This document shows, one piece after another, positions 1 to 13,382 of a stretch of 64,000 nucleotides of DNA; position 1 is the first letter of the stretch, and each line of letters opens with the position of its first letter. The position numbers were made by a program, and so were the translations under genes. The DNA is taken from the NCBI GenBank assembly GCA_013397435.1, contig VZRG01000189.1, forward strand, positions 248,001 to 312,000. Direction: 5' to 3'. The notes under the pieces are model-generated. The model ran no database searches. It saw nothing but the letters and a program-made list of their open reading frames with translations, and was not told the origin of the DNA. This DNA is from Erythrocercus mccallii (Eukaryota; Chordata; Aves; Passeriformes; Dicruridae).

Positions 1-2814
1 AAGCAATCATGTCTTAAAGATGTATAAAGTACTTTTTTGAGATTGCTTAATCGTATAAAAAATATATGGAGAGAGACATAACACCATGGCTTCCAGCTCC
101 TTTTAGAAGAGGCCTTTAATTACTTTTTATGTAGAGTTAAGTTTATGTGAAGCTATTATGAGTAAGACAAGTATTTCTTTCTTTGATTTTAACTTTTTTT
201 ATTAGGAGTTGTCAGGACAGTCCCACGCCAAACCCCTACATCTGAGAACTTTGATCTTCTCATACTGAATTTTTGTCTTATCCTTCATCCATTTGATAGG
301 TCTAAAACTCCCACTTTTATAGTATTAAAGGAAAAGAAAATATTAAGACTGGGTAATTTTTTTTTCAGATAAAATAAGAGACTTCAGAAATCTCAAATCA
401 AATCCGAGCACCTTTGCAGGTTGCAAAAATTTTTTTTACAGACTCATGAGGAAAAGTCAGGTTTGCCAACAGCTAAGCACTTACTTCAGCTGTAGTTGGA
501 AGCACTGAGATATTGTGAAGATGGATTTTTTTTTTACGTTCTTCAAGAATAGAGGATATGGTAAAAAATATATATATAAAAATAAATATTTGAATTTTTC
601 ATGTTTAGGTACTGTTCTTGATGTATGACTAATTCTGCAGTTTTTAATTCCTTCTTAAAGTTATTTTCTTGATAGACAGTGCATAGAACTTTTTTTTACT
701 GTAGGATCTGTGGTAGCCTGGATGAGACCTCTGAGGGAAATAATACTAAAGATCCAAATGGGCAGGGTTAAAGTGCTGTTTTTTCCAGTCCCACTGCAAT
801 CAGAGAAGTGACTAGTACTACTATAATGATGAGATGAGTAGATGCTCCCAAAGATAGGCGAATATTAAAGGTTGAAAATCCTCAGGGAATTGCATGCCCT
901 TGTTATGAACCGCTGGAAATATGCTTCATCATCAACTCTGTTCTGTGGGTGGATGCCAATTATATGAAAGCCCATCTCTCTGGATCTGTTAGTGTTATTT
1001 CAGTGCTTGGGGGCTGGAGCTTAATACAATATGCTCTTTTCTTCTCTGACTAGTAAAGCAGCACAAAATAGAATTATTAGTATAAATACACGTTGCCTAC
1101 AAAATGTAAATCCAGCAATTAGACTTTTCCCTGGTGGTGCACTCTAATGAGTGTTACCATATTCTTTGTGTTGCTGTAGGGGAGCAGTGGGTGTAGCAGT
1201 GGGGCTTGGCTAATTTATGAGGGAATCCTCAGGATACAAAATTTTTCCTTGATAAGAGGAGGAACAGCTTGTATTCCAAGCAAAATTTACCTCAGACAAG
1301 CTTGCCTCCCAAAAGTACAGCACTGTGAGCATCAACATTTATAGCTTATGATATGATTGTTGAGGCCTTCTGACATGTGTGAGCTGGTGAAAACCTTTAT
1401 GAAAGGAGTTACTTAATCCTCTTTAATCTTGAGAAACACTGTGCAGGTGTAGGGAAAGCTCTGACAAGCAAGAGGTGGCTGGAGAGGGTTACTGGACACT
1501 TGGAGAAGTTTGATGTTTCCTGTTTCAGTTGAAAAATACATTTGCTTTTTCTCCTTGGTGCACTGAGTTGGGTGTGTAAGACTGTTGATACTTTATGCCT
1601 TCATTTTTGTAATTTGTGATCCTGGATTGTGTGCCTTGGTTTGTATGTGGTATAATGACGGTGCTGTAATTACAGATGGTGAAACTTTTTTGTAAAACTG
1701 AAGTGGAAAATGCTTCTAATTTGAAAGTAAAATGCTGGTATTGTCTTGTCAAGACAGCACCTTATACCATTGTGTGACCTCTCTAGAAAAACCTGACCCA
1801 TGGTAATCTAATTATTGTCTGTTGTGATGGGCAGATAACAAAGTAAATATTGGAGTGGACTGATTGCCATCTCCACTTTAGGAGAGGGACCTTGACAGCA
1901 TTATTTCAGTGAGGCCAGCTGCTTCTACATTTTTCTCCTTCTGTGTGATGAGTTAGTACTTTGTCTTGAGGAAACTCTAGGGGAACTGATAGCAACCCTG
2001 AATCATATCTTGGGAGTGCTGAGTGATAACTATTCCCTGTCTGCTTGAGCTTTCTTTCACTCTCAAAGGTATCTCTGCTGATGGGAGAACCCTGGCAAAA
2101 TAGAAACTAATGGAGGATGTGGATGCTTAGTGTCCCTAAAAATCAGGTTTGGTACTGGGGGCTTGAGATTTGGATCCATAAATGTAAGCAATCTCAAATA
2201 CAAATGTAATTTATATGGTGCTAAGTAATCACAGAAGATGGAAATGACATCATGATGAATATATGTGCTTGAATGCTTTGGTTTGACATCAAATTTCTAT
2301 GTGGTTTTCATTATATATTTTTGAGGGTGCATCCAAGGAATTTTCTGCAGACAGGCAAAACCTCATTTTTCTTCTACTTTAAGCTGACCAAAAGTTGTGT
2401 AACCATATTAAATCTAACCCAATCTTTACAGAAGGGTACACTCCTAGAGGTGATATAATGCACCCTTGTGGTTAGACCTATCTCTTTGTGTATGGTGAAA
2501 CTGCCACGCAGGACAATGTACGGCCGCTGAGATAGATCCATTCATTATGACAGTTTGACAAAATTCAGCTCATCCTTCAGGAAATAGCAGAGCAAGAGGG
2601 AATCTGAGTTTTAAGGAAGCCCATGCTGAGTTTTGAAGCAGCTCAAGCAAAGGTATTAGGTGAAGAATTCCTGGGATCCTAGGTCAAATGCATGGCAAGC
2701 ATGAGTCTAGGTTGGAGTGAAGTCAGGAGGTCTCAGGGAAAGGAAAGATGAGAATTTTTTCTCATGGTATTTTTGGAGTCTTTCAGAGTTCATACAGTGA
2801 GGCTAAAGGATTCT

Positions 2815-2870
2815 GTGATGAGGTCCAGCTCTGCCTTGATGAAGTCACGTAACTTTGGTCAATCAGTGGG
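2815..2870 (+). repeat. Possible MIR-like ancient SINE remnant
   Basis: The stretch contains CCAGCTCTGCC followed by CTTGATGAAGTCACGTAAC. This follows the order of the MIR core, in which 'ctctgcc' precedes 'ccttgggcaagtcacttaac'. By eye about 16 of 21 positions agree in the second block. The flanks do not extend the match clearly, so this may be chance. MIR-class SINEs are old amniote elements and survive in birds only as eroded fragments. Confidence 0.3.
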
Positions 2871-4479
2871 GGATGATTGACTTAGGACTCATATCTGAGG
2901 TGAAGCAGATGATAGTTTCTTCACAAAATTGTTTTTCTGATATACAAAAAGCCAAGGATGCGCTAAAACGGGACTTTCTTCTAACTGGAATAAAATTGTC
3001 TTCCACCAGTGTATTTGATCATTTGAGAAAATGTAGCAACCTTTTTAACATTAAAAAAAAAACCCAAATAAAACATTTTTTTACTTAAATGAAATTTTAA
3101 TGGTGAATATCAGCTAATTATACACAAGAGAAAAACAGGTCAAAATAAAAACTAAACATTACAACATTAACAGAAGAAAATGCTATAACTGACCCAAATT
3201 GATTTTTGTTTTCTCAATCTGGACTTTTACATATTAAAAAGGCTTCATTTTTTAAATTTTAAACTCATTTGAACAAAAATTATGATATCTCAAATATTTT
3301 TGCAAGTTAAAAAGCAATTTTCTGCCCATTTCAGCTTTATATGTGACATCTTATCTGAACTGCCAGATGAAAATATTTGTTGAGCCAAAATTAATCAGTA
3401 ACTCCAAGCAGTCCAAACTTTAAAGACAGAGTGCAGCTTGATTTTGGTACCTATTCAGATTCCAGAATACTCTTCAAGATCTGAACCATGCAATCTTTTG
3501 TCCATTATAAAACCAGGAAGAGATTGAAATATCTTGTTCCATAGCATTTGTCTAGATTTTTGCTTGGGCATTTCTGGGACCAAACCCAAAGTGTTTGCAG
3601 CACTTCTTTTAAGACCTCTCAGCATTGTCCTGGAGCATTTTGTTTTCCAAGATTTTCTCTCTGGGTTCCCATAGATACTCAGGTAATAGCAAAGATTTCT
3701 TACATTTTTCAGTGTCTAAAGTGATCAAGAACTGCAGATGCACAGGAGGGTTAACAGCATTCAAAGACTTAATTTGCAGGAGCTACAAAGGAATGGAAGA
3801 AAGACAAGGTGAATAACAAACATTAATAAGGTAAGACAGAATGCAGCTGAGAAGGCACCAGTGCCCTGCTCTTTTGGGCTCTGATTTTGAACCAGAGCAT
3901 GTGCCTGAACTTCTCTGGATGGGAGGCAAATGCTGGAGATGATGTATTCCAGTTAAAAATTGTGATGTGCTCCTGACCTGTAAAGAGAAAGTATCAGGAG
4001 AATTTGGACCCTTTCTCTACATTTCCACCCTCTCACTTGATTTCTGGAACCTGGCAAGGAGCAGGAACATAGAAGGTAAATTAGAATTAATGCTTTACTT
4101 TTAGGGAAAGGTACCCTGGTGGGAACAAAAGCTGCTCAAATATTTTGGGTTGTCTCCCATAGTAGCTGCAGTCTTTTGCCTACCTTGTGGCAGCTATGCA
4201 TCCTGAAGATGCTTTTAATCAGTAAAAAGAAAATTGAGCTGATGATCATTTGCCTTGCAGTGAATATCTGCTGGGTTGGGAGACCAGGAAAGACATGAGA
4301 GGGATAATATTTATTATTTATAGCCATTCCTATAGTGCTTATCACCACAGTGTCTTTAAGTGAGCACCATCGACAAGGCTCTAAATGTGAGATAAAATTT
4401 AATAATGCATTAATAACAATGTGCACTTGTCTGTGGCAGCAGCAGTTGTGACAGATATGACTTAAAATGGGAAGAAGGC

Positions 4480-5240
4480 AGAAATGCCACAGCTCAGTGA
4501 GGGTGAAGATCTCTGGTGGTGGAGGAGGAGGCAGCAGGGGAGCCAGGGAGGGCTAGAGGCTCAGCGAGGGGAGAAGCCAGCCCAGAGTCACCATGGTCTG
4601 CCCAGGAGTCAGGGCAAGAGGCACAGGTGGGGGTTTGGCAGCTTTGCAACAATGAGCATGTTTTAACAGGACATTCATGAGCAAACAGGAATGTACTTGA
4701 GCTGAGTTATTAAAGGCTTCCCACGCTGCCCTGCCATGTACATATGGACACATGTAGAGGCCTGCATGGGTCCTGCTTTGAGGCAATGACAGAAGATGAC
4801 CAAGCCTGGAGTCTGCCTGGTTAAAAAGGTTCCAGTTCAAAGCTGACACCCCAGCTAAGGAATCCTTTCTCTCATCCCTCTTGCTTTAATTTGCTGTCTT
4901 TCATTCTTGCTCGTCTCCATTTGCTTTTCCTGCCTCCAGCGTGGAAAGAGGCAGCTCATACCCTCCTGTTAGAGCTGAGGAGAATAGCTATGGGAACTGA
5001 CTTTAGCCTCCTGCTGATGGGGCAGGGTGAGGAAAGGAGGATGGTCACAAGCAGAGCCAGAAGCAGGTGCACCTGGAGCAGTGCTGTTTTCAGCCACACC
5101 TGCATCCAGACTGAGTCGTTTCTCATTCATTGCTTCAGGAAGAGAGAAATGTTTTCCACTGCCACTACCTGCTCCTGCCTTATCATTCACTTGTCTGACC
5201 TCCTGTAGAAAACCCCTTCAGCAGCAGGAGTAGCTTTGGC
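4480..5240. other. GC-richer patch with overlapping short frames, no gene recognised
   Basis: This patch is visibly richer in G and C than its surroundings and begins with a purine-rich run (GGTGGTGGAGGAGGAGGCAG around 4513-4532). Several frames of 60-105 codons overlap on both strands here. That is expected where stop codons are depleted by composition. None of the translations shows a domain, signal peptide or family I recognise. It could be a non-coding exon, a regulatory element or an unrecognised old repeat. Confidence 0.35.
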
Positions 5241-8200
5241 AATGTGGGTTGAAAGGAGTGAAAAGAATTGGGAAACAAGGACAGATACCGGTTAAGAGGT
5301 CATTATTTTCAAAAGCAAAAGTGTAGTGGCTGGGCAGAAGGTTATGTGTTCTGTTCACAGTGCTCTGGTCATCTCTCCCCCCATGTGCAGACAGTTTGTT
5401 ATGTATTCTGCATAAAGAGTCTGTGTTTAAGCCCATTCTCTAGCTGGAGCACCTACTTCATAAGCACTTTCTGTAGTCTCATTTCAAATATCTGTGACAG
5501 TTCAAATACTCATTTGTTGCAATAACCAGATAAGAAGTGGTTTTACAGAGATGTGGTTTCTGTTTCTTTCCTCTAGTCCTTTGCTGACCTTTAGATAACA
5601 TCTGCTTCCTAATCCTCTCTGCTTCTCCTCCTCACCAGGTCCTCCTCTCCAAGCTCAATTTTCATGGAGGCACCAGAACATCTATCAGTCCTAACAGTTA
5701 AAAAGGGGCTGAAGTCAATACAGTGGTGGGTGTTTACTGAAGGTGTTTTAGCAGAAGGATGGATACACTCTGTTTTTCCACTCAAAATAAAAATGGCTAG
5801 ACCTATAAATAAAGATATGTCTGAATAAACAAAAAAAAATCAGGTGGCAGGAACTGAGAATCACGTCAGCTAGGTAGTCTTTTCCTTTTCTGTTCCAATT
5901 GATGTTATTTTTGCATTACTGAGCCTGTCCCCTGGAAAGGTGCATGGCTGGGAGAACCCATCATCTTCCTTAAGTGGGTGGTAACCTTTAGATATGAGCT
6001 GTTTGACATTATGACTCTCACCAGACAGGTATTGCACATATGTTATCTTCCCACTTCTGGACATGTGCTATGGGACTCCATTTTACTGAAGGTGTCCAGG
6101 ATGTGACAAATCAGTAGCAGGGGAGTTGAAAGCAAAATTTATTGTGATGAATTCCCTCTCAAACTACTGTAGGTTTTACACATAGACTTTGCAGTTCATA
6201 AATCCCCAAGCTTTAAAGGAACAGATAAGCTGGTGCAATACATCCACAGGAGCTTTAGAGTGACAGATAGCATGGTGGTCAGAGCAGACAAGATTTAGTC
6301 AGTGTGATGGTGTGTTGTAGCTATAGATATTTTCTGAAACTGTTAAGGCTGGAGTTTTTTTTCTGAAAGTCTCAGTTTAGTATTATGGTGGTACATGAAG
6401 TCCATAGCTAAAGTTGTCAGGATCCATAACTCCTTTAGAGGATGAATATATTTGTTTGTAATGGAGATTATTGAATTGTATTCTATGGCCCCAATTTCTG
6501 ATATTTTAACAAAACCCAATGAAATTAGTGCTGCCCCTAATTGCAAGCACAATCCTCTCAGTGGCTCCATGTGAGCATGTGTGTTTTTATTGCTTTGTTT
6601 GGCTCAGGAAGCACAAGGAGTCTAGGATCTGGCTGTGAGAACTAAGTGATTAATTCCTCTAGAGAAAGTGGCTTTCAGTGGGTATAGAGCCATTTAAGGC
6701 AGCTCTTGTGACAGCCATCTCACGTTGTCATGGGCTCCATGGAAAGGGTGATGTGGAAGAAAGAAAGCAGTGGATACTGCATTCAACAGTCTGCTGAGTT
6801 GCACATTTTGTGTGGTTAGTTTGTTAGTTTGCTTCAAGTCTAGATAGTCTTGTATGAAGTTACAGCTTCCCTGTCACAAGAAATACCATGCAAATTTCTG
6901 CAGGCTCAGCCCCCAATATGAGCACAGAGGCAGGAATGTATGAACTTTTTCTGTACACTCATCTTCCTTTTTTCTTGTGTAAGTACTCCTTGCAGCATGC
7001 TGAGACGTGGCAGGAAACTTTTTTCCTAGAGGTCTTGCTTCCATTGCTTTAGATCATCAGCTGGTGACCACGCACAGACCAGAGGATTTGTGAGAGAAAT
7101 AAAAGAGTTCTAAGTATCTCCCCTGGGAAAAAAAGAAATAAATAAAAAGAATGAGTAAGAGATACAGTAACAAAGGCAGGGCAATGTCCACAGTGCCCTT
7201 TGGTAGCTGGTAAGGGAGGGAAGTGCACAATTTATGATTCCAAGTGACTGGCTCATCTTCTAGGTATTTTATAAAATGAGCTCAGTAGGATGATGCAAGC
7301 ATTGGCAGCAGAAGATAATGTCTCATTTCTCTTGGCTCCATCATGTTGTCTGATTTTGCTAATTGCAAAAGCTTTAGCCATCAGAGACAAATTACAGAGA
7401 CTATTTGCAAGTGCTGGGGAGGGAGCTTGAATATTTTTCACTTTCAAGTGCTTTAAAAATGGAGTTTCATAAATAAAACTTTACTTCTGTATACATACTG
7501 AGAAGGGCACAAAGATACGATGTCTGCACTTTGGATTAAATTCCAAAAGCCAATAAGCAATAGAATTGAGACCATTAGAGCTGTTTGTTGAACACTGTGT
7601 CTATATGGCCCAATAGAGAGTGAAATTCAGAGCTGGGCAGAAAGGCCAAATGGCTTTGGCTTGAGCCTTTGTGTGCTTTAGCAAGGACAAGAGTGCCAAT
7701 ACCAGAGCGGAGTTTTTTGGCAACTTCTCTTTTCTCATAGATGCCCCTAACCTTTCCAAAAAAGGAAATTGAAGTATCTGGCGAGCTTGGTAACAAAGAC
7801 AGCATGAAGCACCTGTGTTCCAAACAGACCTCTGTGTGCGTGTGCCTCTCCTGATCCATCTGTGAAATGTGGCACATGCCAGTGGGGACATGCACAGGGG
7901 GTATGCAAAGCATGTGGCGCATGCCCAGTCAGTAAAAGCTTGAGCAAACAGTGCTATGAAGTGACAAGGAGAGATTTCTGAAGTGACAAGGGCTTGCTTT
8001 TATCCTCTCAGGTGTTGCAAGGGTAAACACCACTGAGAGGTGAATGCCTGACCTAGGCAAATCCCTCTTTTTCCCAGGTGTTACAACTGCTTATCCAGGT
8101 CCTTCTCTTCTCCAGCTGGAGTCAAGAATGGCAGGGTAGGAACTCTGATTCCCTTTGTTTAAAATAGAGTTGGTACTCTGAGAACCACAAAGAGATGAGT

Positions 8201-9777
8201 TCTCCTAAGCTAACACTGTGCAGGTGGAAAATATGTTAGAGGATCTTTGGAAGATGACGGTAGGAGAAAGTGAGAAGGTGTCTGAAATTGCCAGAGCACA
8301 GCAGTTAAACTCTCTTTGATATGAGATATAAAACAGAAAGTGGCAGAAAAGCTGAGATGGGACCATGAATTGGAGTTGGGAGAACCCAGGCCATTTAGGG
8401 TTTCACAGCCTAAACGTAGCTATCACTACTCAAGGGAATGGGTTAATAGTCTGTGATTTAGAGACATGGATTCACTTTTCTTTCTCACAGTTCACTAGCA
8501 TGTGAGTCAGCCTTGCCAAACTCATCTGGCCAGCACTGGTCCTGCGTGTATTGAAAGGATAAGCTGAAAGATGGGATGTTCTGATTTATGCTGAGGCAGT
8601 CTGTGGTGGTGTAATATCATAGCTGGATACTCCTTAAGCGCAGCTTTAAGTAGGGTGCACTACGGAAAGTGTATTAATAAAATATGAGATGGTAAAAGTC
8701 TGTTTCCCCTGATCCTGGGTGGTTTTCTTTCCTGGAATCTCTTTGAAATAGAAAGAATGTAGTCATTTTAGCCTCTTCATTAAGTGTATTATTTAATCCC
8801 ACACACTGTGGTTCCTTAAGCATAGAAACAATCTACTTTACAGTCAGTATGAACGAGATGCCCAGAGCATATTTACAACAGAACTCCTGGATGCAATTAC
8901 TCGGCTTAAAAGGGCCTGAACTGCATTTATTTTTATGGAAAAGCTTACAAAAATATGCAAACAAATCTTAATTATTTCAATTTCCCTTCCTTTCCTAGAA
9001 CTTGAATGATATGACTAAACACAAGAAAAAATTGATTTTTTTAATGACTAAAATATCTCTCTCTTCCTTGTGTATAAGAAGACAATTTTAACCCTGATGT
9101 ATTTGTTCTTTTCCCCTCTCAACTTTTTTCCACCCTAATTTTCCCAAGCATCTATTCAGTAGTCTTTGCTGCTGGATTTTGCTGTTCATTTTCTCAACAT
9201 TTTTATTTGAAATTAACTTTATTTTATTTAGAACCAAAGTGACATTACACACGTGAATATACAGTATATATTGTGCATGGTCTACTTAGATATAGCATGG
9301 ACAGGGAAAAATACATGTATTTTATATGCCCACTTTTGCAGATATGCTAAAGTTATTTATATTGCATATATACTGTATGTACACTACTTAAAATATTAGA
9401 AACTCAAAGAAAATTTATTGTAGGTAGCAGCAGTTTTGGTAATGTTTGCTGAGTAGAAAGCAAAACACACTGTTAAAATGCAAAATACTTGCAAATGAAA
9501 TGCTGTTTCACTGCATTTCTCTTTTCCAAAATCTCTGTGTCTGGACTGAGAATGTATTTTTCATGCCTGGATTTAAAGAGAGACCTCTCAGGAGAGTTAA
9601 ATAGAAACCAAATAAAACCACAGCATCTTTGTTTGAAAAAATCTCTGGGAAAGATTATGCAGTGCTTAAATCCTGCTCTGCTTGTAGCAGGTTTTGTGGC
9701 TGTCAGGTTGATGTGTTTAAATATTTTTTTTCTAAAAAAGACTCAAGAGTGAAATATTATTTTACCTGCAATAAAGT

Positions 9778-9790
9778 AAAAAAAAAAAAA
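9778..9790 (+). repeat. A13 homopolymer
   Basis: A run of 13 A residues lies directly after AATAAAGT. The AATAAA is only a few bases from the run, closer than a normal cleavage site. This is better read as low-complexity sequence than as a transcript end. Confidence 0.8.
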
Positions 9791-10861
9791 TTAAAGTAAG
9801 AGAGTAACTCTACTGCTTTTTTGGTCTCGGTATGTCTGTTTTTAAAGAGATGCTTTATAATAGATGAAACTAATACACTTAGGTCCAAAGTCTGCTGTGG
9901 GTGGAGAGAATGTGCAAGGGCGGCAGATGAGTTTTAAAAGCTCTGAGACCCTTTGCTTAGAGGTAGGAGACAGCTGTGGTAGCCACAAGGACCTGTAAAC
10001 CTGGGGATGTGGTCATGGTGTAGGAGCTGCAGCAGCAAGAGAAAGGTGCCTTCCACAGAGTCTCTTTGAATCTATGAATTTCCAGTGCAGAAGGAACACT
10101 TGTATTCTGAACAATCTAATTTTAAAAACAGTTTTGGGGCCCTGTCCTGTAATGTAACAATTTCAGGGAGTTATCCTTGGAGAAAAAGGGGATGAAGTGC
10201 AGAGTGTGGGGAGAGGTTTCTGGCAGTGATGTGCCTGGGGTCACGTGGTGGGAGAGTGGCTCTCACATCTCATCACACCCCTGACTGCACTCAGCCTCCT
10301 CTCCTGCTGTTTAACCTAAATTTCCCTGTTTTTAACATCACACTCTTGCTACTAATGATACCTCTGAGCTATGTACTAAATTATTCTTTCTCTTTCAGTT
10401 CTTCCTTTCAAATACATGAGGAGTTTCTAGCAATGCTGTTAGCATAGATGGGCTGACTTACAACCAATTACTGTATTTAACTGAAACCCAAATGGTCTTA
10501 AATCTGAGAACTTCACAAGTTCTCAGGGCTAGCTGAAGGAAAATGTTTTAAATTAGTTTTATCAATAATTTCAATGCTTTTCCTCATTTTAGCAGCTATA
10601 ATCTATTGTAATTTGGAGAAAATAAAGGTTTTTTTTTTTCCTCAGATTTTTATGAAATGCTCACAGGGAAAACCTGCACTGGGAAAAACAAGACTTGGAA
10701 AAAATATAAAAAGAGAAGGGTGATATGATTTCCCTAAGTAAAAATTAGTGAGATATTTTAGAAACAATGTTGCAAAGAGAAACTGCACAAATAGCATACC
10801 TTCCCTCTGAAAAGAATTGGCTGGAAACCCTTTTTGCATAAAAGTAAAAGGAGAATAAACT

Positions 10862-10882
10862 ATCAGCTAATCAGCTAATCAG
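10862..10882. repeat. Short tandem repeat, 8-bp unit ATCAGCTA
   Basis: Two full copies of ATCAGCTA are followed by a partial third, ATCAG. It is too short to be a functional satellite and is likely slippage. Confidence 0.8.
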
Positions 10883-10980
10883 TACCACACTCGGTGAATG
10901 TTTACATGTATGTGAGGAGTCTGATCAAGAAGCTCAGCACCAGCTGAGAGCAATGTGCCCTCTTTGGTCAGGGCAGTGAG

Positions 10981-11110
10981 GATCACAGGATCATGGAATG
11001 ATTTGGATTGGAAGGGGCTTTAAAGATCATCCAGTTCCCAGTACAGACCCCTGAGAGACACCACTGATCACTGATGTCCATTGAGACTCTGACCCATTGA
11101 CCACCAGCAG
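10981..11110 (-). mobile_element. CR1 LINE 3' fragment (5'-truncated, eroded)
   Basis: The plus strand reads GATCACAGGATCATGGAATG, then GATTTGGATTGGAAGGGGCT and TTAAAGATCATCCAGTTCC. This is the reverse complement of the CR1 3' end, where the consensus runs 'atcatagaatggtttgggttggaagggaccttaaagatcatctagttcc'. The element therefore points to the minus strand, with its 3' terminus at the low-coordinate side. The following block, CCCTGAGAGACACCACTGAT, resembles CR1-associated sequence I remember from birds, so I extend the call to about 11110. The far boundary is uncertain and could reach about 11160. There is no reverse-transcriptase reading frame. Confidence 0.85.
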
Positions 11111-13001
11111 CCCAGGATGGCTGAGGCCTCTGAGGAAGAAGGTGCCACTGAACATCCTGCATGAAGGATCCTGCCCCTTGTAGGAAGGTCTGCCTTGGAC
11201 ACTCACTTTTCTCTCACCTTATGAAGGGTGGAGCTATACTGAGGCTCATTGACTCCCAGTTTTCATAAGCAATCAAAAGCATTCATGACTAATTACTTTC
11301 TAAAAATTTTTCTGAAAAGAGGTTGGCAAGCAGAGGGTTTATGTGTTAATTTCACTAAATATCAGTACAGTGCTTTTACTGCTGCTTCAACAGAACTGGA
11401 AGGTCAACAAAAACTAGTACTGTAATAGATAACATTGCATTCATTCCAGTGGGAATTGTCCCATAAATATTTTTTTTTTTACTTTGTAAGGGCCAGAACC
11501 TGGATTTGGGGTTTTTTTTCATAGGTCTGAGGACTACAGATTCCCCTTTCCAACATTGATGAGGATTTAAGAGCCCATCAGTGTTTGTAACAGCCAGGTG
11601 TTGGTCCTTGCCAGAGTCTCCCCGTAATCTGAGACTTCAATATATGGTACATTCCCTTGCACATTTGTGGAAAGATTATCTCAGATGTCATGACTTTTCA
11701 CAAATAAATTCAATAGCTGAGTCTCTTATCTTCTCTAGTCTAGTAGATTTCTGTATCAGCTATTCAGGTACAGTCTCAAAGTCTCTCTTATTCACCTTGC
11801 TACCAGCAGTGTCCAGCCAACTTGTCCCTGGGAGCTTTGGCAGTGTGCACACAGTTCTGCTTGACTGTCTGATGCTTTTCTAACTCAGATTTTCTTTTCC
11901 ATTTCAGCCCTTATGCAGCAGGTGCTGTGTCCTCTCGCTTGCTTGCATTCTCCTATTCGAGTCCTAAAGATAAAAACATCCTGTAGGCTTCTTATTTCTT
12001 CTAAATTGGTTTCATTACAAATTGTTTTGTAGGGCAGATTATCATCCTCGGGTGATGCCTTCCAGAGATTCAAACAGGATTTTAACACCAACAGGTCAAG
12101 GAATTTTAATGTTTCTTCACAAGTAAATGGAGGGAGATTGAAAGTTTGAAAAGAAAGATCCATTTCAGCCCCATGGTGGTCATTGAACCCAGCTGCAATC
12201 AATGGCAGACTGGTTCCCCACCTCCATGGTGTGACCTGAGGAGAGGTCTGGGGAGGGGAGCAGGGTTGTGTGCAAGCAGCAGCGAGCACATGCAGCTGAG
12301 CAATGCATCATTGCATGCGTTGCTTCCTTCCTTCTTCTCCTGCCGCTGTAAGATCACAGGCTGTTGGGTTGTACTGTCAGTGGACGCTTCAGTGAATCAA
12401 GCACTAGTCAGAATGGAAAAAAAGAAGACTGACAATTGGGAAAGGAACTAACTGCTCTGGGATGTACCCTGTTCACACAACTTGAAGTCAGAGACAGAGG
12501 GTGCACATCTATTATTGAAGGTATAGTTCTGCCTGTACATTATTGCTGACCCTCTTCATTCATGCTTCTTTTGAAAATGCATTATTCTTTGTCACTTGTA
12601 ATACTTTATATGTTTGAGCACTGTTAGATACAGAACAAAGAAATGGTTTTTTCCTCTCAATATAGTGTGTTCCCCTTACTTTTTTTTTTTTAAAGTCACC
12701 AGATTTTCTTGCTAGTACTGAATAGTATACAATAAAATAGAGAAATAATTGCTAGGACAGCCAGTGGACAGGTAGGACATTTACTCAGATGCTAGCTCTT
12801 CCTAATTTAAGCTCTGAATATCCTTTTGAATAAGTCTGAATGTAAATTTTGCCGTCTTGTTAGGATGGATCTGTTGCTTTTAAGATTTATGTTTTGTAGG
12901 GGTTTTTTTTGTTTGGTTTTTTTTTTTTTTTACCTTCTCTGTTCTCTTCTTCCAGTCTCAGAAGTCCCTGAACTGAAATAGCTGAAAGTAGGAGACTCTT
13001 A
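11111..13001. other. Unique non-coding DNA, no gene seen
   Basis: No supported gene. A 134-codon minus-strand frame at 11885-12289 and a 101-codon plus-strand frame overlapping it are not recognisable as proteins. A pyrimidine-rich stretch ending in AG near 11905 could act as a splice acceptor in principle, but no partner donor or conserved exon is visible. A T-rich run (15 T at 12917-12931) sits just before the next CR1. Confidence 0.45.
12917..12931 (+). repeat. T15 homopolymer in a G/T-rich stretch
   Basis: Fifteen consecutive T residues follow a G/T-only segment from about 12899. It lies about 70 bases upstream of a plus-strand CR1 and is probably unrelated to it, because CR1 does not end in poly(A). 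Confidence 0.85.
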
Positions 13002-13382
13002 AGTTCAGCCTGGAGGAGACAGAGGAGAAATCTCATGGTGGTCTACAACTTCCTCGTGAGAGGAAGCAGAGGGGCAGGCACTGATCCCTAGTTTGTTGTG
13101 ATCAGGACCAGAGGGAATGGCCTGAAGCTGTGTCAGGGATGTTTAGGTTGGATACTAGGAAAAGGTTCTTTGCCCAGAGGGTGGTTGAGCACTGGAGCAG
13201 CTGCCCAAGGAAGTGGTCACTGCCCCAAGCCTGACAGAGTTCAAGGAGTGTTTGGACAATGCTCTTAGACACAAGGTGAGGGTCTTGGGGTTGTCCTGTG
13301 CAGGGCCAGGAGCTGAATTTCAGTGATCCTTTTGGATCGTTGATGGATCCTTCCAACTCAGGATATTCTGTGATTCTGTGAT
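13002..13382 (+). mobile_element. CR1 LINE 3' fragment, about 380 bp, sense
   Basis: The block starts at AGTTCAGCCTGGAGGAGAC, the CR1 segment normally written 'ttcagcctggagaagag'. It continues through GGATACTAGGAAAAGGTTCT, GAGCACTGGAGCAGCTGCCC and GTCCTGTGCAGGGCCAGGAG. It ends at CCTTCCAACTCAGGATATTC plus two copies of a TGTGATTC-type terminal repeat. These blocks are in the order of the CR1 3' end. The 'gtcctgtgcagggccaggag' variant is one I associate with younger avian CR1 subfamilies. The 5' end is truncated, as is usual for LINEs, so no open reading frame remains. Near the 3' end, GATCC occurs at both sides of a short insertion around 13336-13350. Confidence 0.93.

Larger units (their letters stand above)
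1..10980. other. Unique AT-rich non-coding DNA, no gene seen
   Basis: No coding region, RNA gene or young transposon could be supported here. Open frames are short, lack recognisable domains and are crossed by frames on the other strand. Small structures are present: a short TA-rich run near 569-590, a 13-A run at 9778-9790, and an imperfect inverted repeat whose arms lie near 9257-9278 and 9363-9380. A GC-richer, purine-rich patch lies at about 4480-5240. A weak MIR-like stretch is annotated separately at 2815-2870. The absence of genes is an inference from reading, not from a homology search. Confidence 0.5.

Noticed and set aside
11885..12289. 134-codon minus-strand frame
   Set aside because: It overlaps a frame of similar length on the other strand and has no recognisable features.
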